DNA of 64,000 nucleotides from a bacterium 1XD42-76 (GCA_009917545.1 QZDW01000007.1:1-64000); one strand, 5' to 3'; counted from the first letter of the stretch, positions 18,951-28,772 are shown. Made by a program: numbers and translations. The notes: generated by a model not told the origin, from the sequence alone.

Positions 18951-19808
18951 CTATCCTGTCTGCCATCCTGCGCAGACCACCCTGTCCTTCCCTGTCAGGT
19001 CCTTTATAATCTCAGTCTCTGTAAATCCCCGGGCCTCCAGAAGGCTTAAAACTGCCTCGCCCTGACGGGAACCGATCTCAAAATACACATGGCCTCCGTC
19101 ATTTAAATGCCGGGTACAGTCCGCACAGAGCCTGCGGTAAAAGCAAAGCCCATCCCCGGCTCCGTCGAGCGCTGTTCTCGGCTCAAACCTGCTTACCTCC
19201 GGCTCCAGTGCGTCGATTTCCCCGCTCTCAATATAGGGGGGATTGGAAACGATCACGTCAAAACGTTCTTCGGCAGAAAACGCCGAAAACAGGTCACTTT
19301 CCCGGAATCTGACAGTCCCCGAGCCACACAGCCGTGCTGCATTTTTTCTGGCAGTAAAGACCGCTTCATGGGAAATATCGGCTCCCATAATACAAAAATA
19401 ACCCCCAAGCGCCGCCAGGCTGACCGCGATGCACCCGGAGCCGGCGCACATATCTAAAATAGAAGTTTCCTTCCTCTCATGTCTCGATAATACTGTCTCC
19501 ACCAGGATCTCCGTGTCCTGACGTGGAATCAGCACGTGACGATTGACATAAAAAGAAAGCCCCATAAATTCCTGCTCACCCAGAATATATTGCAGCGGCT
19601 CTCTCGCTTCCCTGCGTTTCAGATACGTTTCATATACCTCCCGCTGCTCTGAGGATGCCGTCTCCTCATCTTTGGCACAAAGATAAAAATGTGCCCGTGA
19701 AATGCCGAAAGCATATTCAAACAGATACCAGGCATCCAGCTCATATTCCGCCACGCCTGCAGCCTTAAGCTGCCCCTTTCCTGCCTCCAAAATCTGCCGC
19801 CAGGTCAT
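18951..19808 (-). CDS. prmC: Release factor glutamine methyltransferase
   Basis: N5-methylates the Gln of the GGQ motif in release factors, using SAM. The 285 residues contain an N-terminal helical domain with '[32 protein letters not shown]', family-specific. The SAM-binding motif '[16 protein letters not shown]' is near residue 118 and the catalytic 'VSNPPYIES' near 187. The start codon overlaps the end of the DUF1385 gene by 4 nt (ATGA), and prfA follows 26 bp after the stop, as in many Clostridia. Confidence 0.97.
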   Translation of the reverse strand: MTWRQILEAGKGQLKAAGVAEYELDAWYLFEYAFGISRAHFYLCAKDEETASSEQREVYETYLKRREAREPLQYILGEQEFMGLSFYVNRHVLIPRQDTEILVETVLSRHERKETSILDMCAGSGCIAVSLAALGGYFCIMGADISHEAVFTARKNAARLCGSGTVRFRESDLFSAFSAEERFDVIVSNPPYIESGEIDALEPEVSRFEPRTALDGAGDGLCFYRRLCADCTRHLNDGGHVYFEIGSRQGEAVLSLLEARGFTETEIIKDLTGKDRVVCAGWQTG

Positions 19809-20785
19809 GAGGCGCTCTCCTGTTCCCGATCAAAATACCCTTTCGGGTACTGGTCGGTAAAATTCTCTTCCAGATATTTTTTCCAGTCAAATACCTGCTC
19901 CACGGCAGCGATCGCCACCTCAATCATAGAATCGTCCGGCTCCTTGGTTGTCAGCCCCTGCATCCACATACCGGGACGGCTGATGAGATCCATGATTTTG
20001 GAATCACTGCGCCCTGCGAGCCGCAGAACTTCGTAAGATACCCCTGCAATCACCGGAACAAGTACGATGCGGCTGGCAATCCTGAGCCATATTGTATCGA
20101 CCCGTACCACCATAAAAAACAGAATGCTGATTACCATTACAATCAAAAGGAAACTGGTCCCGCAACGCTTGTGCTCCTTGGAGCTTTTCCTCACATTTTC
20201 CACATTTAACACCAGACCGTGCTCAAGGCAGTTGATGCATTTATGCTCTGAACCATGATACATAAAGGTCCGTTTAATCTCATCCATGCCGGATATCGCC
20301 TTGATATAAGCAATGAAGATACCGATACGGATTGCCCCCTCCAGAATCGCCATGACCGTGTCTGAGGTGACAAAACGCCGGAAAAAGCCGGCAATCAGAA
20401 GCGGCAGCACCATAAAAATCCCAATCGCCAGAAAAACGGAAACTACCATCACCACTGCCATAACAGCATTCTCGAGCTTTTCACCGAATCTGTCCGTCAG
20501 GAATTTTTCAAACCGCCCCGGCTCCTCGTCGCCTTCCTCATCTTCGAAAAAGCTTGCCGACCAGGTAAGTGTACGCATTCCCAGAATCATGGAATCTGCA
20601 AAGCTGAAGATCCCACGCACGAAAGGAAGGGAGAACAGCTTCACGCGCTCGGTCATACTCACATACGTATTCTTATCAATTTCGATCTCTCCGTCCGGCT
20701 TTCTGACGGCGACAGCATAGCTGTCTTTATTCTTCATCATGATTCCCTCTAGTACTGCCTGTCCCCCGATACCGGAATATTTCAA
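19805..20785 (-). CDS. DUF1385 membrane protein (YqhQ-like)
   Basis: The 326-residue protein begins 'KYSGIGGQAVLEGIMMKNKDSYAVAVRKPDG', the conserved opening of DUF1385 proteins. Four to five membrane helices lie between residues 80 and 240, and 'YHGSEHKCINCLEHG' near 185 is the family His/Cys motif. Function is not established. I chose a TTG start at 20785, where AGGAGG sits 7 nt upstream and the conserved N-terminus begins; an upstream ATG frame to 20839 has no site. It is cotranscribed with prmC (4-nt overlap) and follows rpmE. Confidence 0.9.
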   Translation of the reverse strand: MKYSGIGGQAVLEGIMMKNKDSYAVAVRKPDGEIEIDKNTYVSMTERVKLFSLPFVRGIFSFADSMILGMRTLTWSASFFEDEEGDEEPGRFEKFLTDRFGEKLENAVMAVVMVVSVFLAIGIFMVLPLLIAGFFRRFVTSDTVMAILEGAIRIGIFIAYIKAISGMDEIKRTFMYHGSEHKCINCLEHGLVLNVENVRKSSKEHKRCGTSFLLIVMVISILFFMVVRVDTIWLRIASRIVLVPVIAGVSYEVLRLAGRSDSKIMDLISRPGMWMQGLTTKEPDDSMIEVAIAAVEQVFDWKKYLEENFTDQYPKGYFDREQESAS

Positions 20786-20879
20786 TCTCCTACCTCCTGC
20801 CTGATATAACAAAAAGTCCCGCCCTGCCAGGTCCTGCATTCCGGAAAGGTCTCAGACGCTTCTTTGGAATACAAGTAAA

Positions 20880-20918
20880 AAGGCTGAGTTTTCAGAGTTA
20901 CCCAAAAGCTCAACCTTG
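20880..20918 (-). terminator. Terminator downstream of rpmE
   Basis: On the minus strand AAGGTTGAGCTTTT pairs with AAAACTCAGCCTT with one bulge and one wobble, followed by TTTTTAC. It separates rpmE from the DUF1385 gene. Confidence 0.65.
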
Positions 20919-20930
20919 CATAATCAAACC

Positions 20931-21140
20931 TTATTTGTCTGTCTTCACACCATACTTACGGTTGAACATTTCGATACGTCCGCGAGCGGAAGCTGCCTTC
21001 TGCTGACCGGTATAGAATGAATGGCATTTGGAACAGATTTCTACGTGAATGTCTTTCTTAGTAGAACCAGTTACAAATTCATTACCGCAGTTGCAAACGA
21101 CCTTGGCCTGATAGTAATTTGGGTGGATCCCCTGTTTCAT
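20931..21140 (-). CDS. rpmE: 50S ribosomal protein L31 (zinc type)
   Basis: Small protein of the large ribosomal subunit, 69 residues from the ATG at 21140. It begins '[22 protein letters not shown]' and retains the Cys pattern C-x-C ... CSKCHSF, so it is the Zn-binding form. The ATG has GAGGTG 6-8 nt upstream; a GTG at 21149 lies within that ribosome site and is not used. A clear promoter lies just upstream. Confidence 0.97.
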   Translation of the reverse strand: MKQGIHPNYYQAKVVCNCGNEFVTGSTKKDIHVEICSKCHSFYTGQQKAASARGRIEMFNRKYGVKTDK

Positions 21141-21192
21141 GTCTTTCACCTCTTTATTGTTTGGTACACATGACTGACAGTCACGCTATGTT

Positions 21193-21221
21193 AGTATAGC
21201 ATAGAATGGAGGGGGATGCAA
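21193..21221 (-). promoter_or_regulatory. rpmE promoter
   Basis: Minus strand TTGCAT (complement of 21216-21221), a 17-nt spacer and TATACT (complement of 21193-21198), with a TGC extension just before the -10. Confidence 0.75.
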
Positions 21222-21287
21222 GCGGTTTTGCCAGTTTTTTGCCGGCGCTTTTACCGGGTGTTTGCCCCGCCGGGATCCTCAGCTGCC

Positions 21288-22223
21288 TTATCCTTCCATA
21301 ATGTGCATCGTGCGCAGGGTATGATCCAGAATGCGCTCCTGCACTTCATATGCATGAGGCTCCAGGTAATCCCAGCTTCCGCCTGTCAGCTGCTGGTTCC
21401 GAAGCTCCCGGACGACCTCCGCACAGATTTGTTCGATTTGTTCTGATACGCAGGGAGCACTGCACTGCTGCCGGTCAGAAAGCAGCACCGGCTCCAGCAA
21501 ACAGGCGGCGTCACGGCATAAAGGAAGTTCTCTCAATGCGCGGAACATCCATTTATAGTAAGGCATATAGCGACGGTTTAACAGAAAAATTGCCGAAGTG
21601 GCATTTTGTACGAATTCACCAAGAGCCAGTGCGGCAGCCCCCGGTTCGCCGCGTTTCATGCATCGCGTATAATTGTACTGGCCTGACTGTGCCATGAACG
21701 CGAGACGCGCCGCCAGTTTCTTTTTCCGGATATCTTCCGGATAGCCTGCGCTCAGTTCCCTGCGAATACGGGAAAATTCCCCCAGATCATCACGGAATAC
21801 CCTGCCGTTGACTGCACATGCCAGACTGTATTCCGGCGTATAAAGCCATTCGGCCAGGCTCTCCAAAGAGCCGGGGCGGCCGGTAAAACGGCGGTAAAAA
21901 TCACCGATACGCATCACCCCGCGGCGTCCCTGCCCCCACAGGCTCTGTTCCACGCGCCGGACTCCCAGATATTCTCCGGGCAGCTTATGATACGCCCGGG
22001 AAAGCCGGAACTCTGTCGTGTTGTCCAGTGAATCCGGAATCCACAAGCAGAAACCGGCCTCAAAATCATGATCCCGGGACAGCTCGTCATCGTAGCCAAA
22101 GCAGTCTGAACCCTCTCCTGCGATTCCGACAGCAATTATGCTCTCATATTCCAAAAATCCGTCAGCAATCATCTTACGGCCATATGCTTCATAGAAGCGC
22201 TGTGAAAGCTCCATCCCTTTCAT
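21288..22223 (-). CDS. DUF4037 domain protein (nucleotidyltransferase-like)
   Basis: The N-terminal part has a nucleotidyltransferase-like motif, 'GIAGEGSDCFGYDDELSRDHDFEAGF' region near residues 35-60. Gly-Ser-Asp is followed by a second acidic cluster, as in other DUF4037 proteins. The rest is helical and of unknown role. The start is uncertain. The open frame extends to 22307 and overlaps the TPR gene by 4 nt, but GAGG lies 11 nt before the ATG at 22223, where conserved sequence (MKGMELSQRFYEAYG) begins. It ends a run of closely packed genes with the TPR protein, an acyltransferase and murA. Confidence 0.8.
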   Translation of the reverse strand: MKGMELSQRFYEAYGRKMIADGFLEYESIIAVGIAGEGSDCFGYDDELSRDHDFEAGFCLWIPDSLDNTTEFRLSRAYHKLPGEYLGVRRVEQSLWGQGRRGVMRIGDFYRRFTGRPGSLESLAEWLYTPEYSLACAVNGRVFRDDLGEFSRIRRELSAGYPEDIRKKKLAARLAFMAQSGQYNYTRCMKRGEPGAAALALGEFVQNATSAIFLLNRRYMPYYKWMFRALRELPLCRDAACLLEPVLLSDRQQCSAPCVSEQIEQICAEVVRELRNQQLTGGSWDYLEPHAYEVQERILDHTLRTMHIMEG

Positions 22224-22303
22224 AACACATGTTTCCTCATGCGGCCTTGTCCCGCTTTTGTCCCCTGACATGTCCTCTGATACCCCCATCGCCCACAGCC
22301 CTC

Positions 22304-23155
22304 TCACCCCTCATATTTCCCGGATTCCCGTCTGGCGGCGGCATAGATGCGTTCCGCTTCTTCTGTCAGCTCCCTGTCAAGCCGGAAATAACCAAAATGG
22401 CCGAACGTGGCAGCACTTTTACGGCAGTTAAACGCATAATATGCGTCATGTGCTACTTCATTTGAGTGAAATCCTTCGGCTGCCTGGGCCAGACAGCGGT
22501 CGATTTCCTCCTCCTGCCCCCATTTTTCATAAAGTACTGCCAGATTGATCCAAGTGAGCGCAAGTTCCAGGATACTTCCCGGCCGCAGCCCCTCCATAAT
22601 CGCCAGCGCCCGCTTGTAGTAAGCCTCGGCCCGCTTATAGTCTCCCTCATCCTCATAGGCCAGAGCCATGTTGTTGAACAGGCTGCCAAACCGGTAATCT
22701 CCGGGCGACAGGTTGCGCCCATAGACGCGGAAAGCATGCTCGTAACAGGGAATCGCCTCCCTCGCCTTCCCAAAGGCCTTCATTGTCGTGGCCGCATTCA
22801 TATAGGTGGTTCCGCCGCTGACCGTCTGCGTAAGGCCATGCTCTCCCAGCAGGGCTAGTCCCTTTTTCACTGACCAAAGGCCCTTTTCCCGTTCTCCGGT
22901 GCTTCGGTAAAGACCCATCATTTCATTTAAAATCGTGACCTGCAGCGCCCAGTCTCCGGCGGTTTCCGCCTCCAAAAGGCGGGCTTCCAGGCAGGCGGCG
23001 GCCTCCTGTGTCTTATCCATGCCAAGCAGGCGGTCAAGCTCCTCAATCACCTGTGATGCCTTAGGTTTCCCCTCTTCTAGTCTCACTTCTTCGCCCCTGG
23101 GGCCAAGTGTAAAACAACAGGCCGGCTCCTCCCAGTCCCCTCTCTCCAAGGTCAT
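22304..23155 (-). CDS. Tetratricopeptide-repeat protein
   Basis: The 283 residues contain four to five TPR-like helical pairs between residues 75 and 240. 'FGSLFNNMALAYEDEGDYKRAEAYYKRALAIME' near residue 155 is a canonical TPR. No signal peptide is seen, so it is likely cytoplasmic. Its ATG overlaps the stop of the acyltransferase gene (ATGA), and its 3' end touches the DUF4037 frame. This implies coupled translation and a shared process, probably as a scaffold or regulator. The specific function is unknown. Confidence 0.85.
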   Translation of the reverse strand: MTLERGDWEEPACCFTLGPRGEEVRLEEGKPKASQVIEELDRLLGMDKTQEAAACLEARLLEAETAGDWALQVTILNEMMGLYRSTGEREKGLWSVKKGLALLGEHGLTQTVSGGTTYMNAATTMKAFGKAREAIPCYEHAFRVYGRNLSPGDYRFGSLFNNMALAYEDEGDYKRAEAYYKRALAIMEGLRPGSILELALTWINLAVLYEKWGQEEEIDRCLAQAAEGFHSNEVAHDAYYAFNCRKSAATFGHFGYFRLDRELTEEAERIYAAARRESGKYEG

Positions 23156-24210
23156 AAATTACGTCCTCCTGATAAAATTTTCCAGATTCCCGGCAGCCAG
23201 CGGCTGAGAAAAAGCGCCATTCCGTAAGAGACAAGCAGAACGACTGCCGGCATCAGGATATAGAGCCCCACCGCACTTAACATAAGCGCCTGTTCCCCGG
23301 CCACTCGCAGAAGAAATATTGCCGCCCCTTTATTGACAGTACGGACGATCACATAATGAACCGCATACAAAAATAAGCTCTGCCGCATCCACGGTCTTGT
23401 CTTTGGCAGCCGTTCCCCGTCAAAAAGCGCCCACACGGACACAGGAATCAAAAGCCGGTAAAATACGGTCCAGATCACGCTGACGCCGGGCTCTCCCATC
23501 CGCATACTGCAAATCCCGGCAGCGGTAAGGCCTGCTGCTGCCGCAAGTACTCTGCGGGCGCTCCATGCTCCCTCTGAAATTCCTTTGCAGTGCAGTGCCA
23601 TATAGGCCGCAAATGCATAATATGCCAATGCATCCGTATTGGGTTTCTGTGTATCAAGGCCCAGATGTACTGCTAAAAACAAAGCTGACAGAAACAGGAT
23701 ACCCGTTATTTTGTTTTTTACAAAAAAGTAAATGATCGGGGAAAGTAAGATCAGAAAAATCAGCTGATAAAGATACCAGAATACCGGCGCATAGCTGTAA
23801 TGAAGGACAGCTTCCAGTACCCCGGCTGCCGTAAAGAGTACCGGCTCCCTGCCGACGATCGTCCGCACAGCAGGCAGACCGGTCGCCAGCACGTACCCCA
23901 GATAGTACAAAAGATTCCACACCACATATGGCAGAAGAATGCTGTAAAAGCGGCTTTTCCATTTTTCTCCCAGCCGCTGCCAGCAGAATCCCCGGAAAAA
24001 AAGATAGGAGGACAGCATGAAAAAGCCCGGAACCGCCGCCTGACCGATGCCCACTGAGACCAGATTTTCGATCTGCTCTGTCTGCTCCAGAAGGGGCTGT
24101 GAAAGACCTGCCGCAAACAGGTCGGCATTATACGAATGCACCCAGATGACGAGAACGCTGAGCAGAAACATCATCCATGAAACCTGATTGCGAAACGATT
24201 TCTCGTGCAT
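23152..24210 (-). CDS. Membrane acyltransferase (acyltransferase 3 family)
   Basis: Polytopic protein of 352 residues with about ten membrane helices, starting 'MHEKSFRNQVSWMMFLLSVLVIWVHSYNADL'. The His in 'VIWVHS' corresponds to the conserved His of acyltransferase-3 proteins, and 'PGFFMLSSYLFFRGF' is the typical second-helix motif. Such enzymes O-acylate surface glycans, peptidoglycan or other exported molecules. The start at 24210 has GGAGGAAAGCGC at 9 nt; a longer frame to 24345 overlaps murA and has no site. It lies 37 bp after murA. Confidence 0.85.
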   Translation of the reverse strand: MHEKSFRNQVSWMMFLLSVLVIWVHSYNADLFAAGLSQPLLEQTEQIENLVSVGIGQAAVPGFFMLSSYLFFRGFCWQRLGEKWKSRFYSILLPYVVWNLLYYLGYVLATGLPAVRTIVGREPVLFTAAGVLEAVLHYSYAPVFWYLYQLIFLILLSPIIYFFVKNKITGILFLSALFLAVHLGLDTQKPNTDALAYYAFAAYMALHCKGISEGAWSARRVLAAAAGLTAAGICSMRMGEPGVSVIWTVFYRLLIPVSVWALFDGERLPKTRPWMRQSLFLYAVHYVIVRTVNKGAAIFLLRVAGEQALMLSAVGLYILMPAVVLLVSYGMALFLSRWLPGIWKILSGGRNL

Positions 24211-24247
24211 ATGCGCTTTCCTCCGGCCGCACAGGCCCGTGTTCTGC

Positions 24248-25540
24248 TCACCCCGCGCGGAATCTGAACTTTTTGGCTTCCTTTTCCGAATCAACCCGCT
24301 CAATATTGGCTCCCAGTGCGCATAACTTTTCCACAAAGCACTCATAACCGCGTTCGATATAACCGACTTCCTCTACTGTCGTAAAGCCCTCCGCTGCCAG
24401 CCCGGCCAGCACTAACGCAGCCCCGGCCCGCAGATCCGGCGCTATCACCTGTGCCCCGGAAAAAGCATTGACGCCATCCACAATCGCCACAGAGCCTTCG
24501 ACCTTGATCTCAGCACCCATGCGGGACAGCTCATCTACATATTTAAAGCGATTCTCGAAAATACTCTCCGTCACTACGCTGGTTCCCTCTGCAAGCGCAA
24601 GCGCCACCGTCATCTGCGGCTGCAGATCCGTCGGGAATCCGGGGTAGGGCAGTGTCTTAAAGTTCATATGTCTCTGTCTGGGCTTGCCCAGTACACGCAC
24701 CGCCTCGTCAAATTCCACCACTTCGCAGCCCATCTCTGTCAGCTTGGCAGAAATTGCCTCCAGATGCTTGGGAATGACATTCTTTACCATGATATCCCCG
24801 CGCGTAACCGCTGCAGCACACATAAAAGTGCCTGCCTCGATCTGGTCAGGAATGATAGAATATGTAGTCCCGTGAAGGCGGCGTACTCCGCGGATACGGA
24901 TCACATCCGTTCCTGCTCCTTTGATATTGGCGCCCATACTGTTTAAAAAGTTCGCCACATCTACTACATGCGGCTCCTTCGCCACATTCTCCAGGATCGT
25001 CTCTCCTTCTGCCATCGTGGCTGCCATCATAATATTGATCGTAGCCCCCACAGATACCACGTCAAGATAGATATGACTGGATACCAGGTCAATGGCATGT
25101 GCAATCACGGCTCCCCTGACAATGGATACATCGGATCCCAGGGCCCGGAAGCCTTTCAGGTGCTGGTCAATGGGACGGCTGCCGATCGTACAGCCCCCGG
25201 GAAGCGGAACCTCCGCGCTTTTGTATTTTCCAAGGAGCGCGCCGATAAAATAATAAGACGCGCGGATTTTTCTCATGTGTTCATCCTCGACCGTAACGCC
25301 GTGGATATTTTTGGCATTAATCTTTACCGTGTGGCAGTCCAGTCTGTCAACACGGGCTCCCAGATGCCGGATCGCGTCGAGCAGCGCATTGATGTCACTC
25401 ACATCCGGCAGGTTTTCAATCACGACATCATCGTCTGTCATGATGGAAGCAGCCAGAATCCCCAAAGCCGCATTCTTCGCTCCGTTTATCGTAACCTCTC
25501 CCACAAGAGGATTACCGCCCTGCATAACATATTGCTCCAT
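24248..25540 (-). CDS. murA: UDP-N-acetylglucosamine 1-carboxyvinyltransferase
   Basis: Transfers enolpyruvate to UDP-GlcNAc, the first committed step of peptidoglycan synthesis. The 430 residues start 'MEQYVMQGGNPLVGEVTINGAKNAALGILAA', with the conserved Lys-Asn. The catalytic loop 'PLPGGCTIGSRPIDQHLKG' near residue 115 keeps the Cys targeted by fosfomycin, and 'PYPGFPTDLQPQM' near 305 is conserved. The ATG at 25540 has AGGGG upstream; the frame extends to 25702 but without family similarity. It heads the run with acyltransferase, TPR and DUF4037 genes. Confidence 0.97.
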   Translation of the reverse strand: MEQYVMQGGNPLVGEVTINGAKNAALGILAASIMTDDDVVIENLPDVSDINALLDAIRHLGARVDRLDCHTVKINAKNIHGVTVEDEHMRKIRASYYFIGALLGKYKSAEVPLPGGCTIGSRPIDQHLKGFRALGSDVSIVRGAVIAHAIDLVSSHIYLDVVSVGATINIMMAATMAEGETILENVAKEPHVVDVANFLNSMGANIKGAGTDVIRIRGVRRLHGTTYSIIPDQIEAGTFMCAAAVTRGDIMVKNVIPKHLEAISAKLTEMGCEVVEFDEAVRVLGKPRQRHMNFKTLPYPGFPTDLQPQMTVALALAEGTSVVTESIFENRFKYVDELSRMGAEIKVEGSVAIVDGVNAFSGAQVIAPDLRAGAALVLAGLAAEGFTTVEEVGYIERGYECFVEKLCALGANIERVDSEKEAKKFRFRAG

Positions 25541-25723
25541 TCCGCACCCCTTCAATCCACAGGACACGCGCAGACGCTGCCTCCTTTGGATGTATTTCAT
25601 GATCTGGTAATGCACCGGATCTCCTATCCTCTCATTACCAGATTTATAAATTATATCATACATTGCCAATTTGTAAAGCCCGCTTTTTGGATACGACTCC
25701 AAAAGCCTTTTATCTGCAGGCCT

Positions 25724-28198
25724 TCAACCTGTCGGTACACAGCACACATAATCATTCCCCAGCGCTTCCAGATATTCCTCAGCGGCGCTCATATCCACGG
25801 TTTCCGAGCGGTCCGTCAGCGGGTCGTGGATTCTTACGTGGGAGCGGTCATAACCGGAAAGGTACACAAACCTCCCTTCCCCGGTGTAAGCAAGCACGGG
25901 AATCCCGTTTCCCACAAAATACAGCACCTGGCTCAGGGTGCAGCCGGAAGCGTCAAGCATCAGGTAATCGTCTTCCACCCAGCCGCTTTTTTCAAATTCC
26001 TGCCGGTATCGCTCCACTCTTCTCGATGCGGCGTCCAGGTCGCGGATATTGTACGAGTTGGCTTTATTGCCGCGCGCCCAGACAAGCCTGTCCCTGCCCG
26101 CGGTCACAAAGCCCATACTGTCAAAGGACGCTGCGACGGCATCTGCAAAGCGTACAAAGCGGCCCAGATAACGGCCTCTGCCATATGCGTAGAATTCCAG
26201 CGTATCTGCAGGCGGACGCACCTCCAGCATGAGCGTTACCGCCTGATCGGAAGCCAGCTCCCGGGGCGTCAGATTCCTCACTTTATTCTCAGCCTGTATC
26301 TCTTTTGAAAGCTGGACAAAATAGATCCGCCCTCTGGCTTCTGATGCATACCAGCCGATATCGTCCATTTTCCCAGGCAGTGCCTCCGCATTACAGACAA
26401 GCGTATCTTCCTGTGCACGGTCGAAAAATCCGTTCTCCTTTGACTGCACAAGCTCAATATGGATACGGCTCTCCTCCACCTCCACCGAACGGATCCAGGC
26501 CCCTGCACGTTCATAATACATCACGCTCTCCATCTCCTTGTCAACGATGGAAAGGTTGTCCAGATAGCGGCCCATAATCCGCCCGTTTGACATCATATAG
26601 GAATCGTCGCTGCCCACACCGTAGATGCAGTCGCTGCCCACGAATCCCAATGCCTGGTACGTATTTGTCCTGCCGTCCCCGATCTGTGTTTTCTCACCTG
26701 TATCCAGATCCATGATCTGCAGAACTCTTGCCTCTGAGCCCTCTCCCCGTTCCTGCCAGGCGGCGCGGGAACCATCCTCACTGACAGCAAACCTGTCATT
26801 TGTGAGCTCTGAGGCCACAACGACATATTCCAGGCTGTTCAGGTCAATTCCATAGATACTTTGGTTCAGAAGAAGATACAGACTGCCGTTCCGCCCCTTA
26901 TGGGCTAATGTCTCCATATCTGCTTTTAACAGCTCATACGGCTCACCAACGGGCAGAAAAAACCGTTCCTCCAGCGTATTCTCCTCCTGTGCATAGTGAC
27001 AGTAGGAAATACCGGTCCATCCTTCATGCCGGCCACGGTTCATATAGCCATAGACAAGAAAATCCACTTCCCCGTTCTCTGTCACCTCCAGAATCTCGAT
27101 CCCGTGCCTGCCATGATTGGCCCGTACATCAGACTCCCCGATACCGCCGAAAGCAAAAATCCGCGCCCCATGTCCCTCATTTACATCATAGAACCACAGC
27201 TCACGCTCTGTCACAAATGCGGTATAACGCTTGCTTTCGCTCGTTTTGGCATAGCAGTCCCTGCCGTTTCCAATCCCCAGGAGGATCCGTTTGCCGGAAT
27301 ACAGGCTGCTCTCACCAGAAAATAACTGGTTCATCTCCCGGTTATAATCCATCATGTAGACACGCTGGGTCGTCCATTTCATGGAGAAATTTTCAGTCAC
27401 GGCAAACAGCTCGCTCACTCCGCCCTCTTCCCGCGTCACGAAATATTCCATCTGAACATTCGCCAGATCCCCGGACAGCTCTTTTAATGTCATATGGACT
27501 GCCCCGCTCCGCTTTACCCCCAGCTTCCCCCAGGTAATAAGATCAAAGCTGTTTTTCAGTGTCACATTTCCAAAGCTGCTGTTATCTGAGTTTGGAGATG
27601 ATTCCATATATACGGTCAGATCCTGAGCGGCTCTGTAGTCCAGGGTCTTGGATGAAAACTCCTCTGCCAGAGCAAGCATCTCTGCAGCATGCGTATCATC
27701 CGTCTCCTTGATACGTGTAAAGTACCAGAGGCTGGTTCCGTCAGAAAGAATTGCATTGATGCCCAGACAGTATTCCACATCCGGCGACATCAGGTTCTGA
27801 ACCGGCAGCTTTGTACGGATCTCGCCGTCTGCCGCATCCCAGTCCGACAGCTCCGTCCGCTCCACCAGATGCGTCATATCGAGGCTCCGTATCTCATAGC
27901 GCAGCCCGGCTACCTGCTCTGCATGTTCCATGCGGATGGAAAGCTGCCTGTCCTCCGGCAGTATAATAAGGCTGTCGCGGTCCGCCGTAACAGCCATTTC
28001 CTCCATATGTCCGAATAAAGGCGCCATTTCCCGTCCCAGCATGGACGGATATACTACCGGGAAAGCAGCGTCCTCCATTGCCGTATACACGGTTCCCGCA
28101 CGGCTATCATCTGTCCGGCCAAAGGGCCAGATAAAATAAATAACGGCTGCCGCTACAAATACCAAAAGCAGAACCGCGATTTTCTTCCCTGTTTTCAT
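25724..28198 (-). CDS. Large exported protein with propeller-like repeats and a C39-like C-terminus
   Basis: The 824-residue protein has a basic N-terminus and one membrane helix (residues 6-24), so most of it is outside the cell. Residues 300-560 contain repeated beta-strand segments ('YTAFVTERELWFYDVNEG', 'SLYLLLNQSIYGIDLNSLEYVVV', 'RVLQIMDLDTGEKTQIG'), suggesting a beta-propeller. The last 80 residues ('LDASGCTLSQVLYFVGNGIPVLAYTGEG...SGYDRSHVRIHDPLT') resemble papain-fold C39-like domains. The usual catalytic Cys is not in its normal place, so it may be inactive. I do not know a named family; a cell-surface or wall-linked role is inferred. Confidence 0.75.
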   Translation of the reverse strand: MKTGKKIAVLLLVFVAAAVIYFIWPFGRTDDSRAGTVYTAMEDAAFPVVYPSMLGREMAPLFGHMEEMAVTADRDSLIILPEDRQLSIRMEHAEQVAGLRYEIRSLDMTHLVERTELSDWDAADGEIRTKLPVQNLMSPDVEYCLGINAILSDGTSLWYFTRIKETDDTHAAEMLALAEEFSSKTLDYRAAQDLTVYMESSPNSDNSSFGNVTLKNSFDLITWGKLGVKRSGAVHMTLKELSGDLANVQMEYFVTREEGGVSELFAVTENFSMKWTTQRVYMMDYNREMNQLFSGESSLYSGKRILLGIGNGRDCYAKTSESKRYTAFVTERELWFYDVNEGHGARIFAFGGIGESDVRANHGRHGIEILEVTENGEVDFLVYGYMNRGRHEGWTGISYCHYAQEENTLEERFFLPVGEPYELLKADMETLAHKGRNGSLYLLLNQSIYGIDLNSLEYVVVASELTNDRFAVSEDGSRAAWQERGEGSEARVLQIMDLDTGEKTQIGDGRTNTYQALGFVGSDCIYGVGSDDSYMMSNGRIMGRYLDNLSIVDKEMESVMYYERAGAWIRSVEVEESRIHIELVQSKENGFFDRAQEDTLVCNAEALPGKMDDIGWYASEARGRIYFVQLSKEIQAENKVRNLTPRELASDQAVTLMLEVRPPADTLEFYAYGRGRYLGRFVRFADAVAASFDSMGFVTAGRDRLVWARGNKANSYNIRDLDAASRRVERYRQEFEKSGWVEDDYLMLDASGCTLSQVLYFVGNGIPVLAYTGEGRFVYLSGYDRSHVRIHDPLTDRSETVDMSAAEEYLEALGNDYVCCVPTG

Positions 28199-28235
28199 CC
28201 AGTCTCTTCCTATTCTCTCCCCGGACTTTGACGCT

Positions 28236-28682
28236 CTAACGCTGTACCAGAAGTCCGGCTCCTAATCTCATCATTCGCCTCCTGTTGATCTCATTCACCA
28301 GCAGAACCTGAATCAGCTCCCGGCTCGTATGAAAGCCAAGTTCACCTGACCGGTGCGCGATCATGTCCCTGAGCCGGTAAATAAATTCTCTGTCGGGATA
28401 CTGATCGTACATAGGGCTTCCCATATAATCCATCCGGCTGCAGGCCTCTTCCACCAGACGCTGGTCCCCACGTACCGGCTGCGGATAAAGCCCCTTAAAG
28501 TACTCTGCCTCCTGCTCAACGAAACGCCGGTTTCTGACAGCAGGCGGCTGTATCCCCGGACTCTCCTGGCTGTACGGCATATTTGATGGACGAACCGGAG
28601 CGCCGTATGCCCTCTGTCCCTGCGCCGCCCCCGCTTCCATCATCCGCAGCGCCTGCGGATAGCCTCTGTAAACTCGCTCCAT
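28236..28682 (-). CDS. Conserved protein of unknown function (148 aa)
   Basis: The start follows GGAGCGGGAAAA on the minus strand. Residues 15-60 are rich in Pro, Gln and Arg and look disordered. The second half is helical, with 'RFVEQEAEYFKGLYPQPVRGDQRLVEEACSRMDYMGSPMYDQYPDREFIYRLRD'-like composition and ends 'EINRRRMMRLGAGLLVQR'. No signal peptide or membrane segment is seen. It is 37 bp upstream of the 824-residue exported protein gene on the same strand and may be cotranscribed. I cannot assign a function. Confidence 0.65.
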   Translation of the reverse strand: MERVYRGYPQALRMMEAGAAQGQRAYGAPVRPSNMPYSQESPGIQPPAVRNRRFVEQEAEYFKGLYPQPVRGDQRLVEEACSRMDYMGSPMYDQYPDREFIYRLRDMIAHRSGELGFHTSRELIQVLLVNEINRRRMMRLGAGLLVQR

Positions 28683-28772
28683 AAAGTTTTCCCGCTCCTT
28701 TTTCCATCAGAATCTTATACGATATGATATGCAGAAAGGAGCGGGAGGAAACCGCACAGATATAAAAATTTA

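Noticed and set aside
24968-26308. Plus-strand frame (446 codons) across murA and the 824-residue gene
   Set aside because: It spans two real minus-strand genes and their gap, with no motifs.
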